Positions 45,501 to 54,892 of a DNA stretch of 58,645 nt are shown in pieces (within the stretch, counting starts at the first letter, position 1; every line of letters starts with the position of its first letter). The translations under genes and the position numbers were made by a program. The notes beneath the pieces are model-generated. The model was not told the DNA's origin, ran no database searches, and saw only the letters and a list, made by a program, of their open reading frames with translations. The DNA comes from Caulobacteraceae bacterium (GTDB lineage: Bacteria; Pseudomonadota; Alphaproteobacteria; Caulobacterales; Caulobacteraceae), in NCBI GenBank assembly GCA_003164925.1, contig PLRV01000015.1:53651-112295 (forward strand), read 5' to 3'.

Positions 45501-45827
45501 ACTTCATCCGCCAAAATTGGTCGAAGCCGCCGCCCCATGCAGTTTGCACGGCGCCGGACGGGCGGGTTTTGGCATTGGGTTTTCAGCGTGGCGGGCTGTG
45601 CGCTCAGGCCAGACCCATCGCTTCGCGCGCTTCAAATGAGGTAGCGCGTTTTGTGCATATCGGACTTGATGAACTCACTGTCGGGTTGCATACGAATTCG
45701 GGTAATGGTCACCATTACGTGCTCTTCAACGAAAAAGCGGTGCTCTGCCGCTTGCGAGTCCGTTTCCGGTCACCCAGCTCGCCTCGGAGCGAGGGCGTCC
45801 ATTCTCAACCGCTTTAGGAGGTCCACA
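45501..45827. other. Intergenic region between tRNA-Leu and the YceI gene
   Basis: This 327 bp gap has no convincing coding sequence. It contains a palindrome at 45702-45718, about 110 bp before the YceI start, and a strong AGGAGG site at its end. Confidence 0.5.
45702..45718. promoter_or_regulatory. Palindromic operator candidate upstream of the YceI gene
   Basis: GTAATGGT-C-ACCATTAC is a perfect 8+8 bp palindrome with a one-base centre. Its size fits a dimeric repressor or activator. No known regulator consensus was matched. Confidence 0.5.
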
Positions 45828-46496
45828 GTGAAGAATAGCCTATTTCCGTTGGGCGCGGCCTTGGCCGCAGGCCTTTTCGCCACCGTGGCTGTCTATGCTC
45901 AGACGCCGCCCGGCCCGTCTATGCCGTCGGCTATGCCGCCGGGTATGAAAATGCCGCCCCCGCCGACCAAGAATCCCGCTGACGGCCCGGCGGGCGCCTA
46001 CAACATCGACCTCGACCATCAGGCGGTTATCGCGCGCGTCTTGCACGGCGGGCTGTCCTACAGCGTTCTGCGCTTTGGCGTGACAAAGGCGGTGCTGAAT
46101 TGGGATCCCGCGAACCCCGCGGCGATGTCGCTGTCGGCCACGGTGGACGCCAAGCCGCACACCGACCCGATCGTCTACCGGATCAAGCCGGAGCAGATCC
46201 TCAACGTCGCCCAGTTCCCCGAGGCGAGCTTCGTCTCCACCGCCGTGCGGCAAACCGGCCCGGCGAGCGCTGATGTCGAGGGCAATCTCACCGTGATGGG
46301 CATCACCAAGCCTGAGGTGATCCACGTCCAAATCGTGGGTGTCGGCAAGTCGGTGTTCGGCCACCCGTCGATGGGCTTCACGGGCAGAATGGACGTCAAG
46401 CTGTCGGATTTTATCACCAAGGGGATGCTCAGCGGCGGGGCGGGTGAATCCGACATCTGCAGGCTGGAGCTCGAGGCTGAATTCAACAAGGCCTGA
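45828..46496 (+). CDS. YceI-family periplasmic lipid-binding protein
   Basis: The gene starts with GTG at 45828, 6 bp after AGGAGG, and encodes 222 residues. After a signal peptide (VKNSLFPLGAALAAGLFATVAVYAQ) and a Pro/Met-rich linker, the YceI domain runs from AGAYNIDLDHQAVIARVLHGGLSYSVLRFG to SDICRLELEAEF. It includes GNLTVMGITKPE. YceI proteins are lipocalin-like barrels that bind polyisoprenoids in the periplasm. An upstream in-frame stretch without family sequence was excluded. Confidence 0.92.
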   Translation: MKNSLFPLGAALAAGLFATVAVYAQTPPGPSMPSAMPPGMKMPPPPTKNPADGPAGAYNIDLDHQAVIARVLHGGLSYSVLRFGVTKAVLNWDPANPAAMSLSATVDAKPHTDPIVYRIKPEQILNVAQFPEASFVSTAVRQTGPASADVEGNLTVMGITKPEVIHVQIVGVGKSVFGHPSMGFTGRMDVKLSDFITKGMLSGGAGESDICRLELEAEFNKA

Positions 46497-47192
46497 CGGC
46501 AGCGCCAGGCGCGGAATTGGAAGACTGGCGGCCTGCACAGCTTTGCGCCGGGGCCAGAGGTGAAGACCGATAAAAAGTTAAGCGGGCGGCGCTTTGCGCC
46601 GCCCGCTCCGTTTTGTTTCCGCGTTCGCCGCTTACCAACTTGCTGCGGCGAGACCCCGACCAGAACTCGATATTCAGAACAGCGCCAAAGGTGCGCTGGT
46701 CGCATAGGCAGGCGAGGGTCGAGGACGGCGGAGCCGGAATAGGGGCGCAGCGCTTCGGGCGCGAAATGCCGGCCGAAGCCGCATCGCAAGCCCCACCGCT
46801 TCAGGGCGCGCTCCATCCGGACTTATGGGCAGTGGCCGCCCATCAAGTATCAGAAAATATTATATAAAATCGCAATCAAAAGCAGAATCGTTGCGTTGTT
46901 TCGCCTTGCGCCGCGCTTGGCGCCATTTTCTCGGGCGAGAATCGGATGAAAGTACAAATAACGTAGATATATTGCCTAAAATCGGATCAAAACTTATCAA
47001 AAGAGGCAAAAATATATGCAAATCTGTAGCTAAAATTGAGTTTTCCTCCTCTCGTTTGGCTGTGCGGGCCGGGACGCAGTACCGCTGCCCTGCGGAACAT
47101 TCGTCGGTCATCGCGGTGGTTTCGGTTCGGTCGAACCGCGCGCGACGATCCAGCAGCCGCACATGAACGACCAACAATTGTAGGGGAATAAT
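46497..47192. other. 696 bp non-coding region before the porin, with an AT-rich pocket
   Basis: After the YceI terminator at 46581 no gene is convincing. From about 46850 to 47050 the base composition drops sharply in GC (runs such as AAAATATTATATAAAATCGC and ATAACGTAGATATATTGCC), unlike the rest of the window. The porin promoter should lie in or after this pocket. An inverted repeat GGTTCG-G-TCGAACC-like word occurs near 47127-47141. Confidence 0.55.
46581..46618 (+). terminator. Terminator of the YceI gene
   Basis: AGCGGGCGGCGC (46581-46592) pairs perfectly with GCGCCGCCCGCT (46596-46607) around TTT, followed by TTTTGTTT. Confidence 0.88.
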
Positions 47193-48338
47193 ATGAATTA
47201 CCGGATGACCGCGCTGCTTGCCTCCGCGGCGTTTACCTTGGCCGCGGGCTCTGCCTTCGCCCAAACCGCTCCGGCTCCCGCTGCCGCGCCAGCGCCGCCA
47301 GCGCCGCCGTCCCTGATGCCCGCCATGTCGGCTTCGCTGGCGGCCAACGGCAGCCCGATGAGCTATGACTTTGGTCCGCTCGGCAACAAGGTCTATGTGA
47401 CCGGCGCCCTAACGGGCATTGCCCTGACCGAGAACAATCCGGTCAAGGGCGACTTCGCCAACCAGGCTGACATCGACAACGCCCAGGTCATCATCAACAA
47501 GGCCGACGGTCTGGTGCAGTACTTCGTTCAGGTCGGCGCCTACAGCATTCCTGCCTTGGCCACGCCTTACGTGAAATCCGGCGTCGCGACCAACGCCAAC
47601 TACGGCATCGTGCCACAGGGCTATGTCAAGCTGCAGCCGACGGCCGCGTTCTCGGTCGAAGCCGGCAAGCTGCCGACCCTGATCGGGGCCGAGTACACCT
47701 TCAGCTACGAGAACCTGAACATCGAACGCGGTCTGCTGTGGGGCGCCGAACCCGCCGTCAGCCGCGGCGTGCAGGCCAACTACACGCAAGGCCCGGTGGC
47801 GGTCTCCGTGTCGTTGAACGACGGTCTGTACTCGAACCAGTACAACACGGTCTCTGGCCTCGCGACCTGGACCGTCACCCCGACGGACACCTTGGCCTTC
47901 GCTGGCACCGGATCGACCAAGTACACCGGCTTCTCGGCCGCGAACAACCAGACCCTCTACAACGTCATGTACACCCACACCATGGGACCGTGGACGTTCA
48001 ATCCCTACTTCCAGTACGACACGATTCCGGCCTACAAGTCGGTCGGCCAATTGTCCGACCAGACGATTACCTCGGGCGCCTTGCTCGTGAATTACGCGTT
48101 CGACTCCAAGTCGTCGCTGTCAGGCGTCAGCCTTCCGCTTCGTGTGGAATATGAATCCAGCACCGGCTTCCAGGCTTACAACGCCTACTCTGTGACCTTC
48201 ACCCCCACGTATCAGTACAAGATTTACTTTATCCGGGGTGAAGTCTCCTACGTGGACGCCAACGTTGCCGTCTTCGGCGTCAACGGCACTGAGAAGAGCC
48301 AGACCCGCGGTCTGGTCGAAACCGGCGTCCTGTTCTAG
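47193..48338 (+). CDS. Outer-membrane beta-barrel porin (BBP2-like)
   Basis: The 381-residue product has a signal peptide (to AQ at residue 24), a Pro/Ala linker and then a beta-barrel. Family-like blocks include FVQVGAYSIPALATPY, YVKLQPTAAFSVEAGKLPTLIGAEYTFSYENLNIERGLLW and EPAVSRGVQANYTQGPVAVSVSLNDGLY. Strands alternate to the C-terminal Phe (LVETGVLF) required for barrel insertion. It most resembles putative beta-barrel porin family 2. Substrate unknown. AGGGGA precedes the ATG and a strong terminator follows, so it is monocistronic and probably highly expressed. Confidence 0.88.
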   Translation: MNYRMTALLASAAFTLAAGSAFAQTAPAPAAAPAPPAPPSLMPAMSASLAANGSPMSYDFGPLGNKVYVTGALTGIALTENNPVKGDFANQADIDNAQVIINKADGLVQYFVQVGAYSIPALATPYVKSGVATNANYGIVPQGYVKLQPTAAFSVEAGKLPTLIGAEYTFSYENLNIERGLLWGAEPAVSRGVQANYTQGPVAVSVSLNDGLYSNQYNTVSGLATWTVTPTDTLAFAGTGSTKYTGFSAANNQTLYNVMYTHTMGPWTFNPYFQYDTIPAYKSVGQLSDQTITSGALLVNYAFDSKSSLSGVSLPLRVEYESSTGFQAYNAYSVTFTPTYQYKIYFIRGEVSYVDANVAVFGVNGTEKSQTRGLVETGVLF

Positions 48339-48362
48339 GCCGCGATCGGTATCAGCAAGCGA

Positions 48363-48397
48363 GAGGGCGGCCCTCCCGGCCGCCCTCTTTTGCTTTT
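48363..48397 (+). terminator. Terminator of the porin gene
   Basis: GAGGGCGGCC (48363-48372) pairs with GGCCGCCCTC (48378-48387), followed by TTTTGCTTTT. Confidence 0.93.
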
Positions 48398-48471
48398 CAC
48401 GCTGGTCGTACGCTTGGCCCGGTGATTGAAAATGGGTGTGCGCCCTGCGTTTCAGCGCTAACCCTAGGCCC

Positions 48472-48927
48472 ATGACCGATTTCAACCTGACTCAGCTCGG
48501 CAAGCTGTCCAATGGCTTCGCCAGCCCCGATGAGGCCGTACTGGAGCGCGTGCCCAATCCCCAGAAGGGGACGCTCTATTTGGCCCGCTTCACGGCGCCG
48601 GAGTTCACCTCCCTGTGCCCGGTCACCGGTCAGCCGGACTTCGCGCACATGGTGATCGACTATGCGCCGGACAGCTGGTTGATCGAATCCAAGTCGTTGA
48701 AGCTCTATCTGGCCGCTTTCCGCAACCATGGCGCTTTCCATGAGGATTGCACGGTGGCCATCGGCCGCAAGATCGCCGAGGTCGCCCAGCCGCTGTGGAT
48801 GCGGATCGGCGGCTACTGGTATCCGCGCGGCGGCATTCCCATCGACGTTTTCTATCAGACCGGTCCGGCGCCCGAGGGGCTGTGGCTGCCCGACCAGGGT
48901 GTGGCGCCCTACCGGGGGCGAGGATAG
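48472..48927 (+). CDS. queF: NADPH-dependent 7-cyano-7-deazaguanine reductase
   Basis: QueF reduces preQ0 to preQ1 in queuosine synthesis. From the ATG at 48472 the protein is 151 residues, the small unimodular type. The catalytic Cys49 is in [11 protein letters not shown] with Asp56 nearby. The family motif [22 protein letters not shown] binds NADPH, and [16 protein letters not shown] completes the fold. No other que genes are in the window. Confidence 0.97.
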   Translation: MTDFNLTQLGKLSNGFASPDEAVLERVPNPQKGTLYLARFTAPEFTSLCPVTGQPDFAHMVIDYAPDSWLIESKSLKLYLAAFRNHGAFHEDCTVAIGRKIAEVAQPLWMRIGGYWYPRGGIPIDVFYQTGPAPEGLWLPDQGVAPYRGRG

Positions 48928-49048
48928 TTGAACCCAGGCTCCGGGGGCGCTTGCGAGGGGCGCGGGCGCCTGATAAACGGCTCCCCTTCCATTGCGTCGG
49001 GGGCGGTCGCTTTCCGGCGCGATGGGTGCTGTTCGGAGGATAGCCTTT

Positions 49049-49124
49049 AGGAGTGTAGCTCAGCTGGTAGAGCATCGGTCTCCAAAACCGAGGGCCGGGG
49101 GTTCGAGTCCCTCCACTCCTGCCA
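49049..49124 (+). tRNA. tRNA-Trp(CCA)
   Basis: The 76 nt gene has the acceptor stem AGGAGTG (49049-49055) paired with CACTCCT (49114-49120), discriminator G, and an encoded CCA end. The anticodon loop CTCCAAA carries CCA at 49082-49084, inside the stem TCGGT/ACCGA. The T-arm has GGTTCGAGTCC. It stands just before secE, as in many bacteria. Confidence 0.97.
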
Positions 49125-49200
49125 CCGACCGCACCATTATGATTGTCACGGCGTGATCCAAGGTCCTGCGGGGCCGAATTTGAGAGTTTCAGAGCCAGCC

Positions 49201-49515
49201 ATGGCCAGACCCACGGGCGCCCGCCCGAAAGCGCAGAAATCCAAGACGCCCGCGCCGCGGCCTGCGGCGGCGGCGCCTTTGGCCGCGCCAGCCGTCGTGG
49301 CGCCCGAGGCGCCCGTCAAAAAGCGCACCAGCCTGTCCCAGTTCTTTCGCGAGGTTCGCGCCGAGTTCCGCAAGGTCACCTGGCCTTCCCGCAAGGAAAC
49401 CTGGATCACCTCCGTGATGGTGCTGATCATGGTGGTGGTGGTCTCCCTGTTTCTGTCCCTGGTCGACCTGATCCTGCGCTTCGGGATCAGCGGCATCCTG
49501 AGGCTTGGTAGTTGA
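49201..49515 (+). CDS. secE: Preprotein translocase subunit SecE
   Basis: SecE clamps SecY in the general secretion channel. From the ATG at 49201 the product is 104 residues. A long Ala/Pro-rich N-terminus is followed by the SecE core: FFREVRAEFRKVTWPSRKETW (amphipathic helix), then one transmembrane helix (VMVLIMVVVVSLFLSLVDLIL). A GTG 48 bp upstream would only add non-conserved residues. nusG follows after 8 bp. Confidence 0.95.
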   Translation: MARPTGARPKAQKSKTPAPRPAAAAPLAAPAVVAPEAPVKKRTSLSQFFREVRAEFRKVTWPSRKETWITSVMVLIMVVVVSLFLSLVDLILRFGISGILRLGS

Positions 49516-49523
49516 GGTCTGTC

Positions 49524-50093
49524 ATGAACGCCGAAACCGGCCAAGCTCCGGCCTCCAATCCCCATCACAAGTGGTACATCGTCCACGCCTACTCGAACTT
49601 CGAGAAGAAGGTGGCCGAGAGCATCCGCGAGCAGGCCCACAACCAGGGCCTGGACGACAGGTTCTCCGAGATCCTGGTGCCCACCGAGGACGTGGTCGAG
49701 GTCCGTCGCGGCCGGAAGATCAACTCCGAACGGAAGTTCTTCCCGGGCTACGTGCTGGTGAAGATGGACCTGACGGACGAGGCCTATCACCTGGTCAAGA
49801 ACACGCCCAAGGTGACCGGCTTCCTCGGCTCTGGCTCCAAGCCCATGCCGGTGTCGGAAAAGGAAGTTGCGCGCATCATCGGCGCTATCGAAGACGGGGT
49901 CGAGCGGCCCAAGCCCGCCATCCGCTTCGAGATCGGCGAGACGGTGCGGGTCACCGATGGCCCGTTCCAAAGCTTCAACGGGGTGGTCGAACAGGTCGAC
50001 GAGGAACGCACCCGCCTGCGCGTCACCGTGTCGATCTTCGGCCGCGCCACGCCGGTGGAGTTGGAATATCAGCAGGTCGAGAAGGTTTCTTGA
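49524..50093 (+). CDS. nusG: Transcription termination/antitermination protein NusG
   Basis: NusG binds RNA polymerase to suppress pausing and works with Rho and the ribosome. The 189-residue protein starts at the ATG at 49524 with GAGG upstream. The NGN domain shows HKWYIVHAYSNFEKKVAESIREQA and RKFFPGYVLVKMDLTDEAYHLVKNTPKVTGFLG. The C-terminal KOW domain shows ETVRVTDGPFQSFNGVVEQVDEERTRLRVTVSIFGRATPVELEY. Confidence 0.97.
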   Translation: MNAETGQAPASNPHHKWYIVHAYSNFEKKVAESIREQAHNQGLDDRFSEILVPTEDVVEVRRGRKINSERKFFPGYVLVKMDLTDEAYHLVKNTPKVTGFLGSGSKPMPVSEKEVARIIGAIEDGVERPKPAIRFEIGETVRVTDGPFQSFNGVVEQVDEERTRLRVTVSIFGRATPVELEYQQVEKVS

Positions 50094-50266
50094 CCTGAGC
50101 AGCCAAAGCGCGACAGCCAAAAGGGTTTTGGCGACCGTCGCGCGTCTTGAACTGACAGCATTCCCAACGCCCCATAGGGGCGGCGGGTCAAAATCCGTGG
50201 GAGGGGAGGCAAGCCTGACCCCGCACCACGGCTCAAACGGCCGGATTGCCGGCCACAGAGGAGAAC

Positions 50267-50698
50267 ATGGCTAAGAAGATACTCGGCTACATCAAGTTGC
50301 AGGTGAAGGCTGGCTCCGCCACGCCTTCCCCGCCCATCGGCCCGGCCTTGGGTCAGCGCGGCGTCAACATCATGGGCTTCTGCAAGGAGTTCAACGCGCG
50401 CACCGAGAACGTGGCCAAGGGCACGCCCCTGCCCACCGTGATCACGGTCTACCAGGACAAGTCGTTCACCTTTGTCACCAAGACGCCCCCGGCGACCTTC
50501 TTCCTCAAGGAAGCGGCCAAGATTACCTCGGGGGCCAAGCTCACCGGACGCGAAACGGTCGGCCAGGTGACCCGCGCCCAGCTGCGCGAGATCGCCGAAA
50601 GGAAGATGAAGGATCTGAACGCCAACGACATCGAGGCGGCGGCGCGGATCATTGAAGGCTCGGCCAAGGCCATGGGCCTGCGCGTGGTGGAGGGCTGA
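50267..50698 (+). CDS. rplK: 50S ribosomal protein L11
   Basis: L11 is part of the GTPase-associated centre of the large subunit. The 143-residue protein from the ATG at 50267 has the proline-rich [37 protein letters not shown] start and the C-terminal RNA-binding domain with [20 protein letters not shown]. rplA begins 2 bp after its stop. The 173 bp leader after nusG could hold the L1 autoregulation site. Confidence 0.98.
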   Translation: MAKKILGYIKLQVKAGSATPSPPIGPALGQRGVNIMGFCKEFNARTENVAKGTPLPTVITVYQDKSFTFVTKTPPATFFLKEAAKITSGAKLTGRETVGQVTRAQLREIAERKMKDLNANDIEAAARIIEGSAKAMGLRVVEG

Positions 50699-50700
50699 AC

Positions 50701-51396
50701 ATGAGCAAGATTGCAAAGCGCGTTCAAGCCTTCACCGGCGACCGTTCCAAGACCCTGGCGCTCGAAGAGGCCGTCAAGCAGGTCAAGGCAAACGCCAAGG
50801 CCAAGTTCGACGAGAGCGTCGAGATCGCCGTCAATCTGGGCGTGGATCCCCGTCACGCGGACCAGCAGGTGCGCGGCGTGGTCAACCTGCCTTCGGGCAC
50901 CGGCCGCGACGTGCGCGTGGCCGTCATCGCCAAGGACGCCAAGGCCGCTGAAGCCACCGCCGCGGGAGCCGACATCGTCGGCGCCGAGGAACTGGTGGAG
51001 CGGATCCAGGGCGGATTCATGGAGTTCGACCGGGTGATCGCCACCCCCGACATGATGGCTCTGGTCGGCCGTCTGGGTAAGGTGTTGGGTCCTCGCGGCC
51101 TGATGCCCAACCCGCGCGTCGGCACCGTGACGCCCAACGTGGCCCAGGCGGTCAAGGACGCCAAGGGCGGCGCCATCGAGTTCCGCGTGGAAAAGGCGGG
51201 CATCGTGCACGCCGGCATCGGCAAGGCCTCCTTCACCGAGGACGCCATCCTGGCCAATGTCCGCGCCCTGCTGGACGCCCTGAACAAGGCTAAGCCCTCA
51301 GGCGCCAAGGGCGTCTACGTCAAGAAGGTGTCCCTGTCCTCGACCATGGGCCCTGGCGTGAAGGTCGATCTCGCCTCCCTGAGCGCCGGCGCCTAA
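50701..51396 (+). CDS. rplA: 50S ribosomal protein L1
   Basis: L1 forms the mobile stalk at the E site and represses its own operon. The 231-residue protein shows [34 protein letters not shown], the signature [28 protein letters not shown], and the C-terminal [12 protein letters not shown] terminator follows, so rplK-rplA end here; rplJ is 4.2 kb further on. Confidence 0.98.
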   Translation: MSKIAKRVQAFTGDRSKTLALEEAVKQVKANAKAKFDESVEIAVNLGVDPRHADQQVRGVVNLPSGTGRDVRVAVIAKDAKAAEATAAGADIVGAEELVERIQGGFMEFDRVIATPDMMALVGRLGKVLGPRGLMPNPRVGTVTPNVAQAVKDAKGGAIEFRVEKAGIVHAGIGKASFTEDAILANVRALLDALNKAKPSGAKGVYVKKVSLSSTMGPGVKVDLASLSAGA

Positions 51397-51420
51397 GTCT
51401 TTAGGCTAAACCAAATGACG

Positions 51421-51449
51421 AAGGCGGGCCCGCAAGGGTCCGCCTTTTT
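51421..51449 (+). terminator. Terminator of rplA
   Basis: AAGGCGGGCCC pairs with GGGTCCGCCTT around GCAA, with one mispair in the stem, followed by TTTTTCTTT. It closes the rplK-rplA unit. Confidence 0.9.
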
Positions 51450-51496
51450 CTTTGGCGACGCGAGCCTAGGCGCCCGATAACGGCGCCGGACGCGCC

Positions 51497-51679
51497 TCAA
51501 TGAACGTGTGGCTTGGGGCACTCGAAATGGCAGGCGTCTTCGACAGGGGTGCGGCCAGAAGCCATCAGGACGCGGTCGATCCGCGCGATCATTTCGTCTT
51601 CGGACATGCCATCATGCAGCCACGCGCGAACCGCTTCCCTCATCGTCCAGATGACGTCGTTATCACAGGGCTTGCTCAT
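51497..51679 (-). CDS. Small protein of unknown function (60 residues)
   Basis: The product (SKPCDNDVIWTMREAVRAWLHDG..., then MSEDEMIARIDRVLMASGRTPVEDA, ending CHFECPKPHVH) looks like a genuine soluble protein with two amphipathic helices. The C-terminal Cys/His cluster could bind metal. Its ribosome binding site is weak. I recognise no family. It converges on rplA, and the metal-related genes further right make the Cys/His tail of some interest. Confidence 0.5.
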   Translation of the reverse strand: MSKPCDNDVIWTMREAVRAWLHDGMSEDEMIARIDRVLMASGRTPVEDACHFECPKPHVH

Positions 51680-51969
51680 GGCGCCCGCGCCCTTAGCTGG
51701 CGCCTGTTCTCGAACTGGCCGCTAGGCCAGGCGGGGCGAACGCGCCGGCCGGAATAATCCTCGAGCCCGCGAGGCCCCATAGTCGGTGCTTGCGCCATGT
51801 CAGCACCATACGCCGTCACAGCCACTCTGTCTCTGCGGCCTATCCCCGCCGGCTCGTCCTAAGCGCCAAAGGTCACAAAGCGGCGCCCGTGGCGTCGTCC
51901 GAAAACGGACCTCGCCAACGGCTCAATTGGAGGAAAGCGGTCATTTGCGATCTGCCCGTGGTCGAGGGC

Positions 51970-52428
51970 TCACGCAAACGCGAAAGCCCATGCCGGCTCC
52001 GGCTCTTTGTCATCCGGGGCGGTCGGGGACTTGAGGCTGCGAACGCGACGCGTGCCGAGCTTACGTCCCATGCCAGCCACGCTGCAGAATGCGTTGGCAG
52101 CCCACTGGCGCAGGCTGGTTGTAATGGGAAGAACCAGCGATTTGTATTTCATCACCGCGCCCATCACGAGGGTCAAGGCAGCGGCGTCAAAATAGAGGGC
52201 GAGGTCTCCAAACCCGATCAGGGGCACCAATTCCGGTGCGCTTAACATGAACGCGAAAAGAGACGCCAGGGCGACTATGCCGACCGCCAGTTTCAGCGGA
52301 GTCGTCTGGGCGAGCTTTCGCGCTGGCGCTTCGATGAGCGCCTGACGCATCACCTTGCCGAAACCCGTGTCCGGAGCCCACGTCGCCGCAGCCCAGCAGA
52401 ATATTAGCGCGCCGAAAATGACTGGCAT
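51970..52428 (-). CDS. Membrane protein of unknown function
   Basis: From the ATG at 52428 the product is 152 residues; a GTG at 52485 would add 19. It has a short hydrophobic N-terminus (PVIFGALIFCWAAATWA), two further helices (LKLAVGIVALASLFAFML and LVPLIGFGDLALYFDAAALTLVMGAVM) and a basic cytoplasmic tail (GRKLGTRRVRSLKSP). No family was recognised. It lies in the segment that separates rplKA from rplJL. Between it and the small gene at 51679 there are about 290 bp in which I see nothing. Confidence 0.55.
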   Translation of the reverse strand: MPVIFGALIFCWAAATWAPDTGFGKVMRQALIEAPARKLAQTTPLKLAVGIVALASLFAFMLSAPELVPLIGFGDLALYFDAAALTLVMGAVMKYKSLVLPITTSLRQWAANAFCSVAGMGRKLGTRRVRSLKSPTAPDDKEPEPAWAFAFA

Positions 52429-52627
52429 GAGCGTTTCCCAGTACTCGCCCGTTCGCCGATAATATGCATCGGTTGGGCAGTCCACAAGCAGACCTAACCG
52501 GGGTCTCTACCGGGGCGGATGCGGTCGCCCCCGTCGACCTGTAAAGCAGACATGGCGAGCCGCCGTCCGGGGCGAAAAGCGGTTTCAACGACCTCCCGCT
52601 GGCGGGCTCAATGTAAGCGCAACCCCC

Positions 52628-53989
52628 TCAGTACTGCGCGTGCAGCCTCAGGCCGAAGATCGACACCGGGCCGCGATCACGGTTGTAGGCGGGGTTATAC
52701 ACGAACTGGTAATCGGCCGTGAGGTGCAGGCCCTTGATGATCTGCAGGTTGTAATAGGTCTCCAGGATCTGCTCGGGGCCGGGGTGGGGAAGTTGGCCGT
52801 CGCCGATCAGGATGCCGGTCCCGCCGGCGTTCTGATAGGCTTGGTGCTCTCTGGAAATATCGTTCTGCAGGATCGCCAAACCCACCTTGTCGTCGGGCCG
52901 TTTCCAGGCATTGCCGGCTTGCGACAGGCCCACCACGACGGTCTGGTCAATGTCGGTGAACTCGAAAGCTTCCTTGGTTCCGTCCGCTTCGCCTGCACGC
53001 ACGAACAGGCCGAGCTGGTCGGTGAGTTGCTGCTCGATGTTCACGCTGAGGCCGCCCCGGGTCTGATAATGGCGCACCAGGGCCACATTGGCGGGTTGGC
53101 CGGTTTCCTCGGCCAGGGCCATGGCGTCGCCGTAGCTGCCCATGCGGCCGTGGGTGAGAAAGCCGGTCAGCGAGACCTTGCCCGCCAGCTTGCCCAAGCT
53201 GTAGCGGCGCTCAAGTTCAGCCACCTCCTGGTACTGGCCGAAGCTGGAGTCGAGAGACGGGCTGTTGGGGGCCTTGGATAGGTCGAACACGCCCCCGCGC
53301 AGGGTCCAGGGGCCGACGTACCATTCGGCCGAAGCGCCGTAGGTGTAGGCCCAGGCGTCGGCGGCGTAGTCGAAGGCGCCGGTGTCGACCACCACCCAAT
53401 TCAGGAAATCCTGCCTGGGATCGTGGGCGTAGGCGTTGGTGTCGAACACGTCGACCACGCTGAACTTGCCGACGGTCAGCACGATGCGGTCCGCGCTTTG
53501 CGATCCGCCCAGCGTGTTGAGGTCGGGGTCGACCTTGCTCTTGTCCCCGCCCAGGTCGATCGTCTGGCGCAGGAACAGGCGCGGCAGCTTCACATAGGGG
53601 CTGGTGTCGCCGACCTTATAGGCCTCGCCACTGGGAAAGCCGGCGACGCCAACTGTGTCGGATAGGCCGAATCCCTGGTCGACCTCCGGATTGATCCATA
53701 TTTCCGCTCCTGCCCAGGGCCGCACGCCCAGGTAAACGGTGACGTCGGTGGTCTCGTCGCCCCGAGCGCCGGGGTTCAGGCTCAACGGCCCCTGATAGGG
53801 CGAGGTGAAGGCGGGGTGCGCCTGTTCGGTAAAGGTGGCCTGGGCGTGTATGGCGTAGGCTTGGGGGGCGACGACATCGTCGTCGGCGAAGGCCGCGGCG
53901 GGGGCCAGGGCCGCGCCCAAGATCAGGATGGCCGAGAGGCGCCGCAACGACCGCCGCTGGCGCAATCCAGCATTATTCCACGCAATCAT
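52628..53989 (-). CDS. Carbohydrate-selective porin, OprB family
   Basis: OprB-type porins are 16-strand outer-membrane channels. The 453-residue product has a signal peptide ending AAAFA (near residue 35) and then family blocks: YAIHAQATFTEQAHPAFTSPYQG, ETTDVTVYLGVRPWAGAEIWINPEVDQGFGLSDT, KLPRLFLRQTIDLGG, and QILETYYNLQIIKGLHLTADYQFVYNPAYNRDRGPVSIFGLRLHAQY with an aromatic C-terminus. The DRGPV-x-FG-x-R-x-H-x-Q/EY end is diagnostic. The solute need not be a sugar. It is followed by the membrane gene at 52428 on the same strand. Confidence 0.93.
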   Translation of the reverse strand: MIAWNNAGLRQRRSLRRLSAILILGAALAPAAAFADDDVVAPQAYAIHAQATFTEQAHPAFTSPYQGPLSLNPGARGDETTDVTVYLGVRPWAGAEIWINPEVDQGFGLSDTVGVAGFPSGEAYKVGDTSPYVKLPRLFLRQTIDLGGDKSKVDPDLNTLGGSQSADRIVLTVGKFSVVDVFDTNAYAHDPRQDFLNWVVVDTGAFDYAADAWAYTYGASAEWYVGPWTLRGGVFDLSKAPNSPSLDSSFGQYQEVAELERRYSLGKLAGKVSLTGFLTHGRMGSYGDAMALAEETGQPANVALVRHYQTRGGLSVNIEQQLTDQLGLFVRAGEADGTKEAFEFTDIDQTVVVGLSQAGNAWKRPDDKVGLAILQNDISREHQAYQNAGGTGILIGDGQLPHPGPEQILETYYNLQIIKGLHLTADYQFVYNPAYNRDRGPVSIFGLRLHAQY

Positions 53990-54070
53990 AAAACGTCCCC
54001 AATCTGTCGCTCAGTTCTTTAGCCAGGCTTTTCTAAGCCTTGATGTCGGTCCTATCGCCGCGGGGCTCCT

Positions 54071-54787
54071 TCAGGAGGTCGTGCTCACCGTCCAGGTGGC
54101 GCTCTGAATGCCGGCGTGCCTGGCGATATGCGCGGTGATGGCATCCAGGTCGGCCGGATTGGCGGTGGTGGGCACCAGCACCGCGGCCAGTTCGACCATG
54201 TCATCCCCATCGGACAGGGTCTCGATGTCGAGGATGGGGTAATTACGGCCTTCCAGCTCCTCGTGAAGGAGGTCGCGGGCGTTGGAGACCTCCGATGGGG
54301 TGCAGACGACGTGCACGCGGTACATCGCCTCGGTTTCGCCCGGCGCGATCGGGCGACGGTTGATGTTGTCGACCAGCGGCCGCAGCAGGGTGTTGCCGGC
54401 CAGGACGAAGGCGGCGACGACGGCGGATTCCGCCAGCAGGCCGCTTCCGGCGAAAGCGCCCACCGCCGCCGAACTCCACAGGGTCGCCGCCGTGTTCAGG
54501 CCGCGCACCTGCACGCCTTCCTTCATGATGACGCCGGCGCCCAAGAAGCCGATGCCGGACACGACATAGGCGATAATGCGCGTCTCGCCCTCCGCGCCCA
54601 ACAGGCGCTCGCCCAGGTGAACGAAGGCGGCGGCGCCGACCGATACCAGCACCATGGTGCGAAGGCCCGCGTTGCGCTGGCGGATCTGCCGCTCGACGCC
54701 GATCAGCCCGCCCAGGACGAAGGCCGTGAGCAGGCAGACCGCCGTGGTCAGGAAATTGTTGAGGTCGAACGCCGGAAGCAAGAGCAT
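54071..54787 (-). CDS. MgtC/SapB family membrane protein
   Basis: The 238-residue product from the ATG at 54787 (AAGGGA upstream) has four to five transmembrane helices with the MgtC core: [41 protein letters not shown] and [45 protein letters not shown] cytoplasmic ACT-like domain follows (about 155-238). MgtC proteins help survival at low magnesium and regulate ATP synthase in some pathogens. It is divergent from an RcnR-like regulator with a palindrome between them, which suggests metal-linked control. Confidence 0.92.
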   Translation of the reverse strand: MLLLPAFDLNNFLTTAVCLLTAFVLGGLIGVERQIRQRNAGLRTMVLVSVGAAAFVHLGERLLGAEGETRIIAYVVSGIGFLGAGVIMKEGVQVRGLNTAATLWSSAAVGAFAGSGLLAESAVVAAFVLAGNTLLRPLVDNINRRPIAPGETEAMYRVHVVCTPSEVSNARDLLHEELEGRNYPILDIETLSDGDDMVELAAVLVPTTANPADLDAITAHIARHAGIQSATWTVSTTS

Positions 54788-54892
54788 GTCTGGTCCCTTT
54801 CCGAGCTGTCGGGCGGCCGGCCTGTTCGCGCGCAAATCGATCTTTGGCAGGTCGCTGTGACGCTTTTGCTTCACACCAGGCCAGCGGCGGCT

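Noticed and set aside
46613-46867. An 84-codon plus-strand frame after the YceI terminator
   Set aside because: It begins inside the terminator tail, has no ribosome binding site and runs into the AT-rich pocket; the product looks random.
49146-50120. A 324-codon minus-strand frame opposite secE and nusG
   Set aside because: It spans two recognised genes in antisense and shows no coding pattern.
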